DNA from: Synaphobranchus kaupii | Taxonomy: Eukaryota > Chordata > Actinopteri > Anguilliformes > Synaphobranchidae | DNA length: 64,000 nucleotides | Assembly (NCBI GenBank): GCA_029718625.1 | Contig: CM056395.1 | Location: 22,116,244-22,180,243, forward strand | Reading direction: 5' to 3' | Shown: positions 12,751-25,430 of the stretch, one piece after another | Numbering within the stretch: the first letter of the stretch is position 1 | How the letters are laid out: each line of letters begins with the position of its first letter | Translations under genes and position numbers: made by a program | Notes under the pieces: generated by a model | What the model was told of the DNA's origin: nothing | What the model saw: only the letters and a program-made list of their open reading frames with translations | Database searches by the model: none

Positions 12751-13170
12751 CAGGGCAGTCCAAAAGTATTTGGACCGTGACACAATTTCTGTTGTTTTGG
12801 CTCTGCACTCCAGAACATTGGATTTGAAATGGAACAGTGACTATGAGGTTAAAGTGCGGACGTTCAGCTTTAATTTGAGGGTTTTTACATCCATATTGGG
12901 TGAACCGTGTAGCAATTGTAGCCCTTTTTATACATAGCCCCCCCATTTTAGGGGACCAAAAGTAATTGGACAAATGAACACAAACTTAAATAAAGTCATC
13001 ATATTTAATATTTGGTTGCATATCCTTTGCATGCCATGATTTCCTGATGTCTGTGAGCCAACAATATCAAAAGACTCTTGATATCCTATTTTCAGGTACT
13101 CTTACAAGCGATACTATAACCTCTCTGCACTTAAATGGATCTCTATGGGAATTGGGGGGGTGGGGGGAGG
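12751..13170 (+). mobile_element. Tc1/mariner-like repeat family A, right end not found
   Basis: It starts at a TA dinucleotide with cagggcagtccaaaagtatt and continues through tatgaggttaaagtgcggac. A tail block follows, with gcatatcctttgcatgccat and ggatctctatgggaattggg. The tail is the same as the one duplicated in reverse at 42.46-43.08 kb. A CAG start after TA is typical of Tc1-type inverted repeats. No transposase is visible, so it is a non-autonomous or decayed copy. The class call is inferred from the termini only. Confidence 0.5.
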
Positions 13171-13435
13171 GAGAAAATTAATTACAACTGAAAAGGTCTT
13201 TAAATGCAGCAGGTGCGATCCTAGATGCTCTCTCCATAAATTATTTGTACGGGTGTAAGAACAGTCAACTATAGTAACATTTCAAACAGTTCAAAGTTCA
13301 AAGACAAAATGAGGAGACCAATTTTTACATGATGCAAGAAGCTGAGTATAAGCAACAAATGAACACCTGACACTGAACAACAGTGGGATGGTAGCCCTTT
13401 CAAATAATTATTATTTATTTTTTTTTTATTTTTTT

Positions 13436-13644
13436 TAGCAGACGCTCTTATCCAGAGCGACTTACACAACTTTATTTTAGCATTTTTTACATATTAACCA
13501 TTTATACAGCTGGATATATACTGAAGCAATTCAGGTTAAGTACCTTGCTCAAGGGTACAACGGCAGTGTCCTACCTGGGAATTGAACCTGCAACCTTTCG
13601 GTTACAAGGCCAGTACCTTAACCATTATACTACACTGCCGCCCC
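13436..13644 (-). repeat. tRNA-derived SINE, UnaL2-type tail
   Basis: Same family as the copy at 4248. On the minus strand it has the tRNA-like head, a B-box-like ggttcaattccc, the gtacccttgagcaaggtac body and the tail ctctggataagagcgtctgc. The TGTAA tail is not preserved and the 3' side abuts a T-rich/A-rich tract. Confidence 0.85.
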
Positions 13645-13677
13645 ATACATTATATACATTATAATACACACAGTAAC

Positions 13678-13688
13678 ACGCACACACA

Positions 13689-13720
<32 letters not shown>

Positions 13721-13738
13721 CACACAAACACACACACA
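13678..13738. repeat. (CA)n/(CACG)n microsatellite
   Basis: Alternating purine-pyrimidine tract with a run of CACG/GCAC units in the middle. Such CG-containing alternations are among the sequences most prone to the Z-DNA conformation. Confidence 0.95.
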
Positions 13739-14750
13739 TATAGCTCAGTATCACTATTCCGAGCAATGGCCTACCGATGTCTACCGTCTGCCATCTACTG
13801 TCACAGAGCAACAAGATGAGAATTAACACTGTGGTCTGTGGTCCAGTGTTAATTTCCCTCCTTATCCCTTCATTTAATGGGATCACTCAGTATTACCCAG
13901 CTTGACAGTTAATCTGCGACTGAGGCAAGCTGCCCAAAACAAGCCGCCAATTAAAGCTGCGCTATTGCACAAATGTAGTTGGATCAGCCTCGTTGCATGC
14001 GTGATGCATCCGCGATGCATTCAGTGCATGGTTGCTTGCATGCTGCAGTCATTTTGCAGTTGAGCAGCAGCAAATATTACCTAATTCAGCAGCCTGTACA
14101 ATGTTGAATGTAGAAGAATGGAATCTGATCTCTCTGATCTAAATATACAATTCTGAAACAGCACACGTCTCATAATGCAACACATGATGGCACCACAACA
14201 TGTGTGTATTTGAAGATGGTTGGTTTTCTATAAGGTCCTTTGTTTATATATTGTCGGCTGAGTGTATATTTAGTTATTATATTTCATGCTAGATGCTTTC
14301 AAAACATGTCACCATGAATTGAATCTGTGTGTACAATAAAAAGACAAGTGCCATTTATTGAATATATATATATAAACATGTATACCTTTCTCTGATTTGT
14401 ATCATTTTTATTCACAACGTAAAAGCGTTATAGAAGTGGTTGCAAACTGCTAGAAAATAAGATGGAATGCCCTTCCATGCTGCGTGTCCGTCTTTTAAGC
14501 ACAGTCACACAAACGCATACAAAGCCACTCAGTAATAAAGCTCTCAGTTTTGACTGCAGTTTATGTTATGCCCTGTCCTTTCAGTACCTTGCTCCCTTGT
14601 GATAGCTGAACACTCACTTAGACATTTTATGACCCTTGGTCCTCCAAGTCATGAACAGTTACATTCCACTTGCTACATTCTGAGTTGTACCGTACACCTG
14701 AAAACACTGTGCAGTGCTATTAAGTGGCTATTAGTAAAGACCAGCTCCAC
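13739..14750. other. unassigned non-coding DNA
   Basis: Nothing recognised beyond a short (AT)n run near 14364. A cluster of gatgcat/tgcatgc words at 13990-14045 is locally repetitive but of unknown meaning. Confidence 0.35.
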
Positions 14751-14755
14751 TACTT

Positions 14756-15606
14756 CCATTCAATTCAATCCAATTTTTTTTTTTTTTGTGTAGCGCTTTT
14801 TACAGAGAACTCTCACAAAGATGCTGTGCAGAAAATCAGAAGGGAAATTGGGCAAAAACAAGGCCTGCACCCCCAAAAAGCAAATGAGGTAAAAACTCCC
14901 CATGATGGATCTATCACAGCAAATAATCAGATTGGTTAAGCAGGTTAAGGTCTGAGATATTAAACTAGCTGGTAAGTAGAAAGTCCAATGAAGAGATGTA
15001 TAATATCTAATTCAGAGGGGTGTGGTGAAACATCTGGGACTGCAGGTTGCGTCAAGTCGCGGGCTTGAACCAGGGGGAGGGACAGGGCTGGGCAGACCGT
15101 ACACTCAGGGCGAGGGACAGGGCTGGGCAGTCCGCACACTCAGGGTGAGGGCAGGACAGAAGCCCCCGGGAAAAAAACAGGAGAAGGTTTGGCACTTATA
15201 GAATTAGGAGAATAACAGTTGTAAATGTGGAGGCCAGAGTGTAATATGGAAAGCCTTGGGGCATTATGCTATAGCAGCATATCTATTGTTCCGTAAGACA
15301 AGAGCTCTGTAAGAGAAGGCTCTGCCACCCATTGTAATTTTGCATATATCTGGAATTCTCAAATAGCCAGCACCTTGTGAACAAAGTAATCTTGGAGGAC
15401 AGTATAAAGAATAAGTAACTCACTAAGATATTCTGAAGCCAAACAATTTAAAGTTTAATATCCGTTAAAAGTAAAATCTTGTCGTCAATTCTGAATTTAA
15501 CAGGCAGCCAATGAAGAGTTTTGATATAAGCTTGAGACGCCTCAGGGCTGAGTTAGTGCAACCAGACAACAAAACATTACAATAATCCAAATTGTAGCAC
15601 TACTGA
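14756..15606 (+). repeat. degenerate fish interspersed repeat (unclassified, about 850 bp)
   Basis: It opens with the phrase gtgtagcgctttttacagag near an A/T-rich start, continues with gaggtaaaaactcccc, and closes with cagccaatgaagagttttga and acattacaataatccaaatt. This order of phrases recurs in many fish genomes as one dispersed repeat family. I cannot assign a class. It contains a 35-bp internal tandem repeat (listed separately) and no intact frame. Confidence 0.55.
15077..15155. repeat. 35-bp tandem repeat, about 2.2 copies
   Basis: The unit starting gagggacagggctgggcag begins at 15077 and 15112 and partially at 15147. It lies inside the degenerate interspersed repeat, so it is a secondary duplication. 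Confidence 0.85.
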
Positions 15607-15629
15607 CGGTGAGTGACACCGGCCATTGA

Positions 15630-15806
15630 TGTTAGACATTGCATTGCGTTTCAGGCATTTAGCAGACACTTTCATACAGAGCAGCATACATTCCTTTTAC
15701 ATTCAATCCATTTATATTGCTGGATATTCTACTGGAACATTTCAGGTTAAGTACTTTTGCATAAGGGTACAGCTACAATATAATTCCCTGCCTGGGAATC
15801 GAATGT
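15630..15806 (-). repeat. old degenerate SINE copy
   Basis: It shows the same order of landmarks as the other SINE copies (aggcatttagcagacac, tttatattgctggatat, ttcaggttaagtac, tgcctgggaatcgaat) but with many substitutions, and the tRNA-like head is missing. It is older and truncated at its 5' end. Confidence 0.7.
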
Positions 15807-18420
15807 AGAAAGTTGGAGTTGACCTGCCTTTCCAATAGGTATTTTTCATTCATTTTCTACCACAATTGTCGCCATCATTTATATGTGTTGATATACTCAG
15901 GGGATCATTACACTGTGAAAACTAAATCAATTACGGAAGCTATATTTGATATATATATATGGCTAGCGATGAGGGCAGAAGTATTTCAACCTCAGGAGAG
16001 AGCAAGGCTCTGCTCGTGTAATGGACAGGTGAGCAAATTTTGGCAGAAATAAAGTGGCTTCTAGTTTAACGATTAGTAATTGCATCAGAGGTTATAGGGT
16101 AGGAGATATGTGGGTAATGTTTCTGAAGAATGCAAGAGTAACCATCACGGCGATGCGTCTGAGATGGTATCTTGATGGGTGCTTTTAGTCAAAATGGCTA
16201 ACTATGAGAACAGTAGGATTTCAAACTCGCATGATGAGCACATTTTGGCAGAAATGAAATGAGTCACAGGGCCTGGACTCGGAAATTTCATCAGAGTTGG
16301 CTATTTAGAGCATGTGGAAGTAGGACCAAACCAAAGCAAAGGATTGTTGCAACAACTACTGTTCAAACCAGTCTGGCGTGTTGGAAATGGGGGAGACAGA
16401 AACTATTGTATTTCACAGGTGCAATATCCCTGTCTGGTGAAACGCATCATAGTCTGAATAGCAGGTCTGGTGTGATACACCGGGTGAGAACATTGTCTCC
16501 GTAGTGTTGTAGTCAATGAACCATTAACCTTTTGAAATGCCAGTTCTGAAAAATAACGATGGGACTTGGTGAGTAAGGTTTTTCTTTTCTTTTTTCGATT
16601 CAGCAGTTGATCAGATGTTCTGTTAGTCTTGTTCACTTCTCCTCTTTATGTTTTCAGAAGATAGGTACATCGAGACTACAATTGTTTATCTGCCTTGATT
16701 TCCACATCTGTGCAATGTATTGTTGATTCAAATTGAACCCATCACTGAGGCTAATGTAAAAGGTGGACGTACCTCACTTTCTTCCAGTTTCTTTCATGAA
16801 CTGTAGTGAATTCTCAGACAGCCGCTCTATTGCCATAATAATTATGAAAGTTTCAATATTGTATCCCATGGTAAGAACAGAGTGGATATGCCAGTATATC
16901 CTTACCCACCTAAAGGGTTAAAGAGGTGCTAATGTGATGTGCTGCATCCAGTCACATTGTCCACCCCTTAACGCGTACATGTGCTGGATACAGTGTCTCC
17001 CCCCCAACAGCGATGTGCACTCCCTGTACTGCCGTGTTATATTAAACAGGACTGTGACCGTGACCTGCATTACCCTATTCTGGCCATTCAGTGCCATGCT
17101 GGCAAATGCAAATGGATGACTCTACAGGAACTGGCCCTGCTGTGGGGACATCCGGAGATCAGTGCGGTTGTCCGAGGTGCAGGAACGCGTGGGAAGTGCG
17201 GGGTAGGATTATTGACCTCGCGCGCGGGAGGTGACGCGTGGGGGGGCGATGAGTTGTCGCCCTGCCCGTTGACGCACCACGTTAACAGCAGCGCAGGTGT
17301 GATATTGTCAGCTGGCGCGCCAGGCGTTTGAAGACAGTTGTGAACTCCTTTCCCGCCCCTACAAGAATCTGAGCCCCGGGTATAACATACTCACGACAGG
17401 AGGTGCGTGAACATATGGAAATCCCCCAGTCACATCCACATTTCTGCAGTGGCAAACGGTTCTATCATATGTGGTGCGATACAAAGATGCATGCCCCAAA
17501 ACGAAAAGCTGATCATTTGTTTGAATAATAAATTGGTGTCAAAAAAAGAGAAAAACACATGGCTGTTCATTGTGGGTATGCACTACTGTCGAGCCACGTT
17601 CATTTTCTGTGTAATTATGTTTAATCAGTGCCTTTCAGTTTGTATATATTTCACTGCTGACTAGGCAGCATAAGCATAGTTTGCTGAGCCTCTGAGGTTT
17701 TGACACTGCAGCAACACACCCGACACTGTGCAATGGCTTTCATGCAGGGTACTGTTTTGAAAATCAAATCCAACTCTGTTCCAGTTCTTATCTTATCTTT
17801 TTATTATTTTTGGAAGACACCCAGATCAGAAGCAACATTAATTGACAGACACCACTCTAAATATGCTAAAGCACCTCATTTTTTTTTATTCTGTTCATTT
17901 AAAAAGGGGTGGTATTTCATCTCCAAACACCTACTTTAGGTCTCTCTCTCAGCAAATGACCTTAATCACAATTTGGTTCTTAATATGAAAACCATTGCTG
18001 AAGCATTCTATCTTTTCAAATGGAATAAAAAATAAAAAATGTCTGACAATGATTCATAGACACATTTTACTTTCTATCCCAGTTACATCAATGTCTCTCA
18101 ATAGAACTGTAATTTGCATATGTTAAGATTCACTGCTTTTGATGAGAGAGCCTTTAAAATCAGAAGGAAAAAATAAATAGGGGGAAAAAAATCTGGCTTC
18201 AATTCCCAGTTGCTTTAATATTGCATGCAATCTGTGACAAACTAAAATGCATTCATTATAAATAATACATGACAAATTTGTTTCACTTGCAATGCTTTCG
18301 CTGGTTTTGATTTATTTTTTGTCTCATCAGCATGTATTATTTGGGTGTCTGCACAACATAATCATTCTATACAAACTTCCAATCTAGACCATGAAGGTGC
18401 TGACCTTTGTTAGTTTAAGT
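15807..18420. other. unassigned DNA with a CpG-rich patch
   Basis: No gene recognised. The patch at about 17130-17320 is noticeably richer in CG (for example ctcgcgcgcgggaggtgacg and ggcgcgcc) than its surroundings. Open frames across it (16981-17331) have no recognisable domain. Confidence 0.35.
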
Positions 18421-18423
18421 TTG

Positions 18424-18625
18424 TTTAGGATATAAAGGACTTTAGGGTACAACTTCAGGGTATGAAAAGTACCTATAAAGGTACAAACACTTGTCACTGG
18501 GGTGGCACTATATATGTACATAAATGTACCCCTAGCCTGCAATACATAATTAATGTGTACCTTTGTTTTACTTTAAAAGGCACTTATTAGTACAAGTATA
18601 CTTTTATGTCTGAGTGTATACTTGT
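18424..18625 (+). repeat. non-autonomous repeat with gtacc/ggtac motifs (unclassified)
   Basis: It has repeated gtac-centred phrases (tacctataaaggtacaaaca, cactggggtggcac, gtgtacctttgttttacttt). I recall this pattern as a common dispersed fish repeat, probably a non-autonomous DNA transposon. No clear ends. Confidence 0.4.
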
Positions 18626-18639
18626 TTTAATAGTCAACC

Positions 18640-20588
18640 TTTCCTAGGGCGAGCAATTCCAGGTGAGCGCCATTTTCTCATAAAATCCGGCATACAGTAC
18701 GTAACCCAACTGAACCATGTGGTGTCAATGTACTTCTACTCCGTGTGACGTCTTATTGGCTACAATATTGGAGGCATGCCATTGGGTAAACCCACACCTT
18801 GTGACATATAAAGAAAATTGGTTTGTGTCCCTGCGAGTAAACGCATACCTGCAGTACACCAGCAATAAATAACAGGACATTCGGGAACCCGCCTACGACT
18901 AAACGGTTGTGTAAACACTTTCAATTGTTTTTTTCCTCTGTATTAAAATGTCAACTATATTGGAGAACTTGATAAAGCCATTATTTTAAAAAAAAAAGGC
19001 TTCACCAATAAAAAAAGATCAGCCATTGTTTAAATACCTACCTGTTTCTTACATTAAATGTCATGCATATTGGATAAATCTAGATAAAGCTAAAGTTATG
19101 CATTAATCTAGATAAAGCTATTAAAAAAAACTGTTGCTTGTCTGTTTTATAACAGCATACTGTGGGTCCCTTACCGATATCTCAAACGAAGATCACTGCA
19201 CGGCAATGACTATTTTCATATCGGCCGTGCTCATGGGTAAATTGAAGCCTTTTCGTATTCTGAACTGTCTCCCACAGTAGCTGACAGGTGTGGAGAAGGC
19301 GCCTTACAATCTCCCCATTAAATATATAATGTTTCACCTTAGAAAAACAGATCAGCAGGAAGCCAGACTGTGAGACAGACTGCTGAGCTGACCACGACTG
19401 TCATCCCACTGCAGGGCCTAGACTGACTATTGGCTGGGATCTTCGTGGGTTTCAAAGAACGGTCTATTAACCACAAGTAGTGGTGTAGGCTGAGGTAATG
19501 GGGGAAGTGGTACATGGGTAGTTATTAGAAACGTGAAATGGCTTACTTGTGTCATAGGCTGTTTTCTCTTGTTGGACTCTTGAGAATATACTGAAATACG
19601 GGACCATCAAAGTCTTTTTTTCAGATGGGGGTTGTTGCTCTTGCATTGCCAAATTGTTCAAAATTAATACATAAATAAAAATATAAATAAAAAATAAATA
19701 AATAGATAAAAAAATAAATAGATTTAAAAGTGTTGTCAAACCTGTCCTCAATGTACCTTGATGGATTTTATTTGCCACTTTTATTTTCGTCTTTTGTCAT
19801 TTCTTTTGATAAAAGTCAGAGGGGCCCTTGGGAAATCAGAGATTTATTTTCAGATAACAAAGTCAAACTTTAACTGACATTACCGAAGAAGAAAGGGCCA
19901 TCTCTCTGTCTTTCTCTGGTAATCTGACATGTACATGTTTTTCATAATTACATGGAGCAATGAAATGATATGACATTCCTAATTATGATTTGGATTTTAG
20001 GAATGCAACCATGGTACAGTTTTAAGTTGCATCGTGGTTGGGTGGTTCCCATCTTCTCACATGGGGACATTGTGGTAATGCCAGCAGGGATGTGAAAGGA
20101 GTAGAAGTAGACAGGACAGCTAGTCTGAGAGCCCTCGTGAGCCACGGGCAGAGGCATCCTCACCTGCACAAGTTCACTGATCAGGCGGATTAGTCTTAGA
20201 CACACTGGGAGGGACTCAATTGGGAATGCCGCATGTTTGACGTTTCCTAAAACTCTCCCTTTCATTTGACCTGCTTGCTTTTTCCCCCTCTTTAACCCAG
20301 AAGGAGGGATACAATGGTCATGTGGCAAGTTTATAATTTGTCTGGGTACACATTCTTATTTGATCATCACCTGGTTGGTCACCACACCTAGTACCATGCC
20401 ATATCTGCATTGAGTGCAGTATTACCTAAATAAACTAAAGCAATATGATATTGACACATTGGATTGAATGGATAGCATAAAAAAATCAACACACTGCATT
20501 TATAGGCCTTCGGTCCTTCATGAGAAAATGCATGAGAGTCACATGATTAATATTCATTATTTAAGCATAGGATCTCCAGTCACTGATA
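18640..20588. other. unassigned DNA, with a promoter-like cluster near 18.75 kb
   Basis: At 18744-18815 a CRE-like tgacgtc, an inverted CCAAT box (attggctac), a second attggg and a TATA-like catataaag occur in promoter order. No coding exon follows. The rest shows no recognised feature. Confidence 0.25.
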
Positions 20589-20590
20589 TA

Positions 20591-21134
20591 CACTGCCTGG
20601 CCAAAAAAAAAGTCGCACACGCTAATATTTTGTTGGACCGCCTATAGCCTTCATTATGGCGCGCATTCGTCGTGGCATTGTTTCGACAACCTTATGCAAC
20701 GTCACAACATTTATTTCCGTCCAGAGTTGCATTAATTTTTGGCCGACATCTTGTATTGACGACGGGAGAGTCGAACCACTCCGTAACGTCTTCTCCAGCA
20801 CATCCCAAAGACTTTCAATGGGGTTAAGGTCAGGACTCTGGTGGCCAATTCATGTGTGAAAATGATTCCTCATGCTCCCTGAACCACTCTTTCACAATTT
20901 GAGCCTGATGAATCTTGGCATTGTCTTCCTGGAATATGCCCATTGATAGGATAACCTGGTCATTCAGTACATTCAGGTACTCAGCTGACTTAATTGTATT
21001 GCTGCATAACGTTGCTGAGCCTAGACCTGACCAATTGAAGCAACCCCAGATCTTAACACTACCTCCAGAGGTTTGTACAGTGGGCACTATGCATGACGGG
21101 TGCAACGGCAACTTTTTTTTTTGGCCAGGCAGTG
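20591..21134 (-). mobile_element. Tc1-like transposon, internal deletion derivative (copy 1)
   Basis: The 544-bp element is flanked by TA on both sides and has inverted termini cactgcctggccaaaaaaaa. The minus strand encodes the second half of a Tc1 DDE transposase. It runs from about the [11 protein letters not shown] segment (21111 leftwards), through DNAKIH with the second catalytic aspartate, to a PDLNP segment in another frame. The N-terminal helix-turn-helix region and the first catalytic Asp are deleted, with the right terminus joined nearly directly to mid-domain sequence. A 2-bp loss just before PDLNP breaks the frame. It is non-functional by itself but has both ends needed for mobilisation in trans. 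Confidence 0.9.
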
Positions 21135-21136
21135 TA

Positions 21137-23760
21137 TTAGGCCTATATCAGGTATGTCTGCTTTGATCTTACATGTCCAGCTGTTCCTCTATGTTTAGAG
21201 TTCAAGGCACATCAAAGTATGCATATCAGTTTGCAGACCCATATCTTTGTAGAAGCAGGAAATATACCTGGCTAAAAATGTAAGCTCTTTCACCATGAAT
21301 ATTTGACACACATTTAGATGCCTAGGTACTGCCCTGTTATATAATGCAGAATGTTTCCGGAGTGAACGTGGAATGCCAAGACTTTTGATGAACACTTTTG
21401 TCCGGTTTAAGACTTTTCCCCTTTCAAGGTCTCATTCAAAATAAATAAACATTTAAATATTGAAAGAGATGCTACTACAATTTCTACAAGTAAAGACATG
21501 TACAAACATGTACAATCTAGAAATAGATGATAATAGATGATATGCTGTTCATACATCAGTGGCTGCTTATACATCTGGTCACTGCTGGAAGACACATGAT
21601 TAATTCCTGGTTTGTATGGCTCAGTCCACACCAAATATTACCTGATTTGTATTATATGTGATCAAGTGTAAGGATTTTCCATCTCCCGGTCAAAGATTTT
21701 TCATTCACGCGGTGTTCATTTCTCAATCTGACATTGTTGCACATTACACATCAATCTCCTGATGAAATATGACCTTTAAAATATGCCTGTCCATTTTTCA
21801 GTCAATGCAAAGCAACCCGACCCGGTCCCCTGTGCCAGATTTGACTTGATTGATCGCTTCGCTGAAATGCGAACGAAAAGCCCCAGTAAATGGAATGCAT
21901 TTTGGAAAAGTTTTGTAAGCTGTCTCCGTGAACTTGAAAAAAATGTTTGTTTATCGTGGATTACTTTAGAAACCTTATCTTGGATTGCTGTTTAAAGGGC
22001 GGGGGGAAGTAATCCGTGCAATCTAAACGTGCACCGTTCACTGTTAGTAAGTACATTATTTTACCTCACATTGAACAGAGTGACATTTGTGATTTATGCA
22101 ACACACTTGCGCAGAATCACTGATCGTGCAGGTTTCTCTGCGGGACAATTATAGACCAACAGCTGCTCAGACTCCAGCCAAAAAACGAATGCCTGACGAG
22201 CCCGGTTCCTGGAAACTGCAAAATGTTAATTATCTAAAGTTTGACAACAATATACCCACTCGCCAGAGGCGCGCTGCTCACGGAAACTGAAAGTTTGAGA
22301 TGCTGGAACACACACAAATAGCACTTGTGAAAGAAAAGAAATAAATACATTAGCTTTGAGACGGTATTTCTGAATGCTCACGCATTGTACACGCTGGTTT
22401 AAATACGTTCTGTTGTCACCTTTTTGCTATGGTCGTTGCCGTTGAGAAAAAATATAAACGCACTCGAGCGACATTCAACTCTAACGAATATTGCCAGGAA
22501 GCGACTGTTTTTATTCCACGTTGTAATGTCTGCTGCTTTAGTCATGAAAAAAAAACGCTTTTGCTAAAATACTGTACATTAATCAAGAATTCTATTATTG
22601 ACATTATGTTCAATGACAGCATTCAAACTCTTACTAATATAATACTATACTGTTATTGTGAAACACAACTTGGCATGCCTAACGAAGGTCTATGTGACCG
22701 AAATGTTGCACTTATTAAATGTCTTTTTGCAATATATATCACAGCGTGCACGAGGTCTTTTCATTTATGTCCGTATAATGAGAATTGGTCCCTAACATCA
22801 AATCTTTTCACCAATCAGCTGTGCCGCCTGCACCTGGTGAAAAAACAAGCAAACATCAAAGTATCACTGGCCACAACCTATAAAGCAGAAGATTATTCTT
22901 GTTAGGTGTGTGGTAGCATCATATCAACGGGGGTGAAGCAAGAGGGGTGCATTTAGATGAGGTGAGTGTATTCAACTATCAATATGTAGCCTAACTAGCT
23001 ATCATACTATTTACACTATGTTTGGTAAGTTAGTTAATTTACATAGCCAGCCAGCTATCTACCTATCTAGTTGGCTAACACCAAATCCGTAAGGCATTCA
23101 TTCAAGTTAACTAATGATGTAGGGTACGTTACAGGAAGTGTTTAAATGGTCAGAAACTGCTGACCAGGCATTCTCCGTTTCATTTTAATTAATAGTCAGC
23201 CCAGGAATACACATACTGCATATACAGGGATACCCAATATCCCAATATTAAGAGTTTCTCAACGAATAATCAGTCATCCATTGCAGTAATTAGCATTAGC
23301 AACTTTAGCTAGTTTAGCTACAGGGACTGGGTCTGAGTTAGCACTTGGCTGTATCACAACAACAGTGCCAGAGACAAAGGTCAATCCTTTTGAACTAAAA
23401 CGTATTTTAACCCAACTGAGCGTAAACCAATACCTGCATACAGTACATACAGCTGTATAAATAACACCTGCAAAAGGATATACCTTTGTTGAGGTGCTGT
23501 CAATAGATTTAATCGTAGAAAATATACGTATAGTCACAGATATTTAAACAATGGGGCAAACCCTTGGGTAAATGTATTTCAAAAGATACCAGGAGTGAAA
23601 CTAAATACATTGGGGATAGACCAGTTTCTGAGCTTTTTAAAAAAATATATAAAATACGTTTTAAGTGTACATTTTCAATTTACCCGAGACAGTTTGTGTG
23701 CGATGAAGGATATGTTTACTGTAAGCGGTGTGCTTTATAATGGTTGGTATAGAGGAATCC
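21137..23760. other. unassigned non-coding DNA
   Basis: No gene recognised. The 158-codon plus frame at 22429-22905 contains a phrase (gaccgaaatgttgcactt near 22695) resembling the 3' end of fish non-LTR elements, so part of it may be repeat-derived. A short palindromic tagctagtttagcta lies near 23303. Confidence 0.35.
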
Positions 23761-23764
23761 TGTG

Positions 23765-23980
23765 AGTTGTGTTTGGTCTAAAAATGTGTAAAAATGGCTA
23801 CAATTGCTACACGATTCACCCAATATGGATGTAAAAACCCTCAAATTAAAGCTGAAAGTCTGCACTTTAACCTCATAGTCACTGTTCCGTTTCAGATCCA
23901 ATGTGCTGGAGTAGGCTACAGAGCCCAAACAACAACAAACAATGTTTCACTGTCCTAACACTTTTGGAGGGAGTGCACTG
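23765..23980 (-). mobile_element. Tc1/mariner-like repeat family A, truncated
   Basis: On the minus strand it begins at TA with cagtgcactccctccaaaag, then continues into tatgaggttaaagtgcagac and agggtttttacatccatatt, as in the 12751 copy. Only the head (about 215 bp) survives and no transposase is visible. Confidence 0.6.
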
Positions 23981-24803
23981 TATGTAAAGTATTCAAGCTA
24001 TGTGTGTTATTAAAATAATGTGCATGTATTTGCTATGACATTTAGTGTCTTGTTTCCTTCGTTTCTCAAAGGCTGAATTCATTTGAGCACTATTACACAT
24101 TTGAGTATAATCACAAACGAGATCAGGTCGATACAAGACATAACATTCTTCCTACCAGTCATCTTATTTGCTTTTAACGATTCCTGACAGAATTTCCATT
24201 TTGACACGAGGAATTCAGTTTCCTTTATGCAGGAGTTTTTTTTCTCTCTCTCTCTCTCTTGCTTCTATCATATTTCCTGAGCCCAGTTCAGATTTTTCAG
24301 GAGGAGTCAAAGCATTGATTGACGTTCCTTGCATTATATTCTCCGCTCCGAAAATTGACACACGGATGGCCTCCATTTAATTCACAGCTCTTTTCTCAGG
24401 TTTGCAAGCATTAAAGTGATATTCAATCACAGTGCTTTTGATTAATAATACAAGGTGTTTGTTTAAAATTTGTGATGAAATTGTTCTGCATGTGATTTGG
24501 TTTTTATTTCATTGCAGCAGGCATACACTTTATAGTATAGCACCACTGTAAGTCCAGAAAAGGTTATTAAAACAAACTAGCATTCCACGGTTTTATCGGG
24601 TGAACTGATTTATTTTCCTCTGTCCAAAGCCCAGGAATAAATATAACCTCTTTAGGGTAAGCCCAGACATTTAAATCGGTGTTTAAGCATGATTACAAGG
24701 TGTGCTACTGTTACTCCCACCTGAAAAATGGCTGGTTCCTAAGAATATTTTCTGAAAATGTATAATTGGGCAAGGAATATTATTCATTAGTCAACCCTAT
24801 ATT

Positions 24804-24839
24804 CACACACATGCGCGCACACACACACACACACACACA
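24804..24839. repeat. (CA)n microsatellite with GCGC core
   Basis: Short CA tract containing atgcgcgcac, directly visible. Confidence 0.9.
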
Positions 24840-25352
24840 TACAAGCCTTTCTTAAACTCAACAGTAGTAATTACAAGATCATTTTTTTGACATTACTTTT
24901 TTAAAATTCATAGATTAACAAAATACCATACGATATGGTAGCTTTTAAAATAAGACAGTATCAGAACAATGGTTACTATAAAGTAATAGCTACTCGCTTT
25001 GTGAGTTACCCTCCTTCACATAATCCCAGTGTTTTTGTAACTGACTATTGTACAGAAATAAAACATAAGTACACTGGCACAAGCCTGCACAGAGGCCTCT
25101 GTGTCACCTTGTCATGACACCTGACAGTCTGGCATCAAATCCTAACGGTGCGAGTGCAGAGTGTGGCCAGAAGTGCGAAAATAAATATCTGCTTTGTTTT
25201 CCTCCCCAGAGAGAAGTCTTTCCGACGTCAGCTGTGTCAACTTTTCAGTATTTGTCAGTAACTTTAGGCATTCAAAGTAATTGTTTGAGCATGCAATATA
25301 GCTCATTACTTTTGCAGTCTTCTTTATTCACATCCTTGGCAAAGATTAATAA

Positions 25353-25353
<1 letters not shown>

Positions 25354-25392
<39 letters not shown>

Positions 25393-25430
25393 GCACACGC
25401 GCGCACATGCACGCACACACGTGCGCACAC
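25354..25430. repeat. (CA)n tract grading into CG/CA alternation
   Basis: About 18 CA units followed by acgcgcacacgcgcgcacat. A strong alternating purine-pyrimidine stretch. Confidence 0.95.

Noticed and set aside
20656..20859. Plus-strand frame within the Tc1 copy (also 52038-52247)
   Set aside because: It is the antisense shadow of the transposase C-terminus.
22429..22905. 158-codon plus-strand frame as a host protein
   Set aside because: No domain recognised, odd composition, and part of it resembles a dispersed repeat 3' end.
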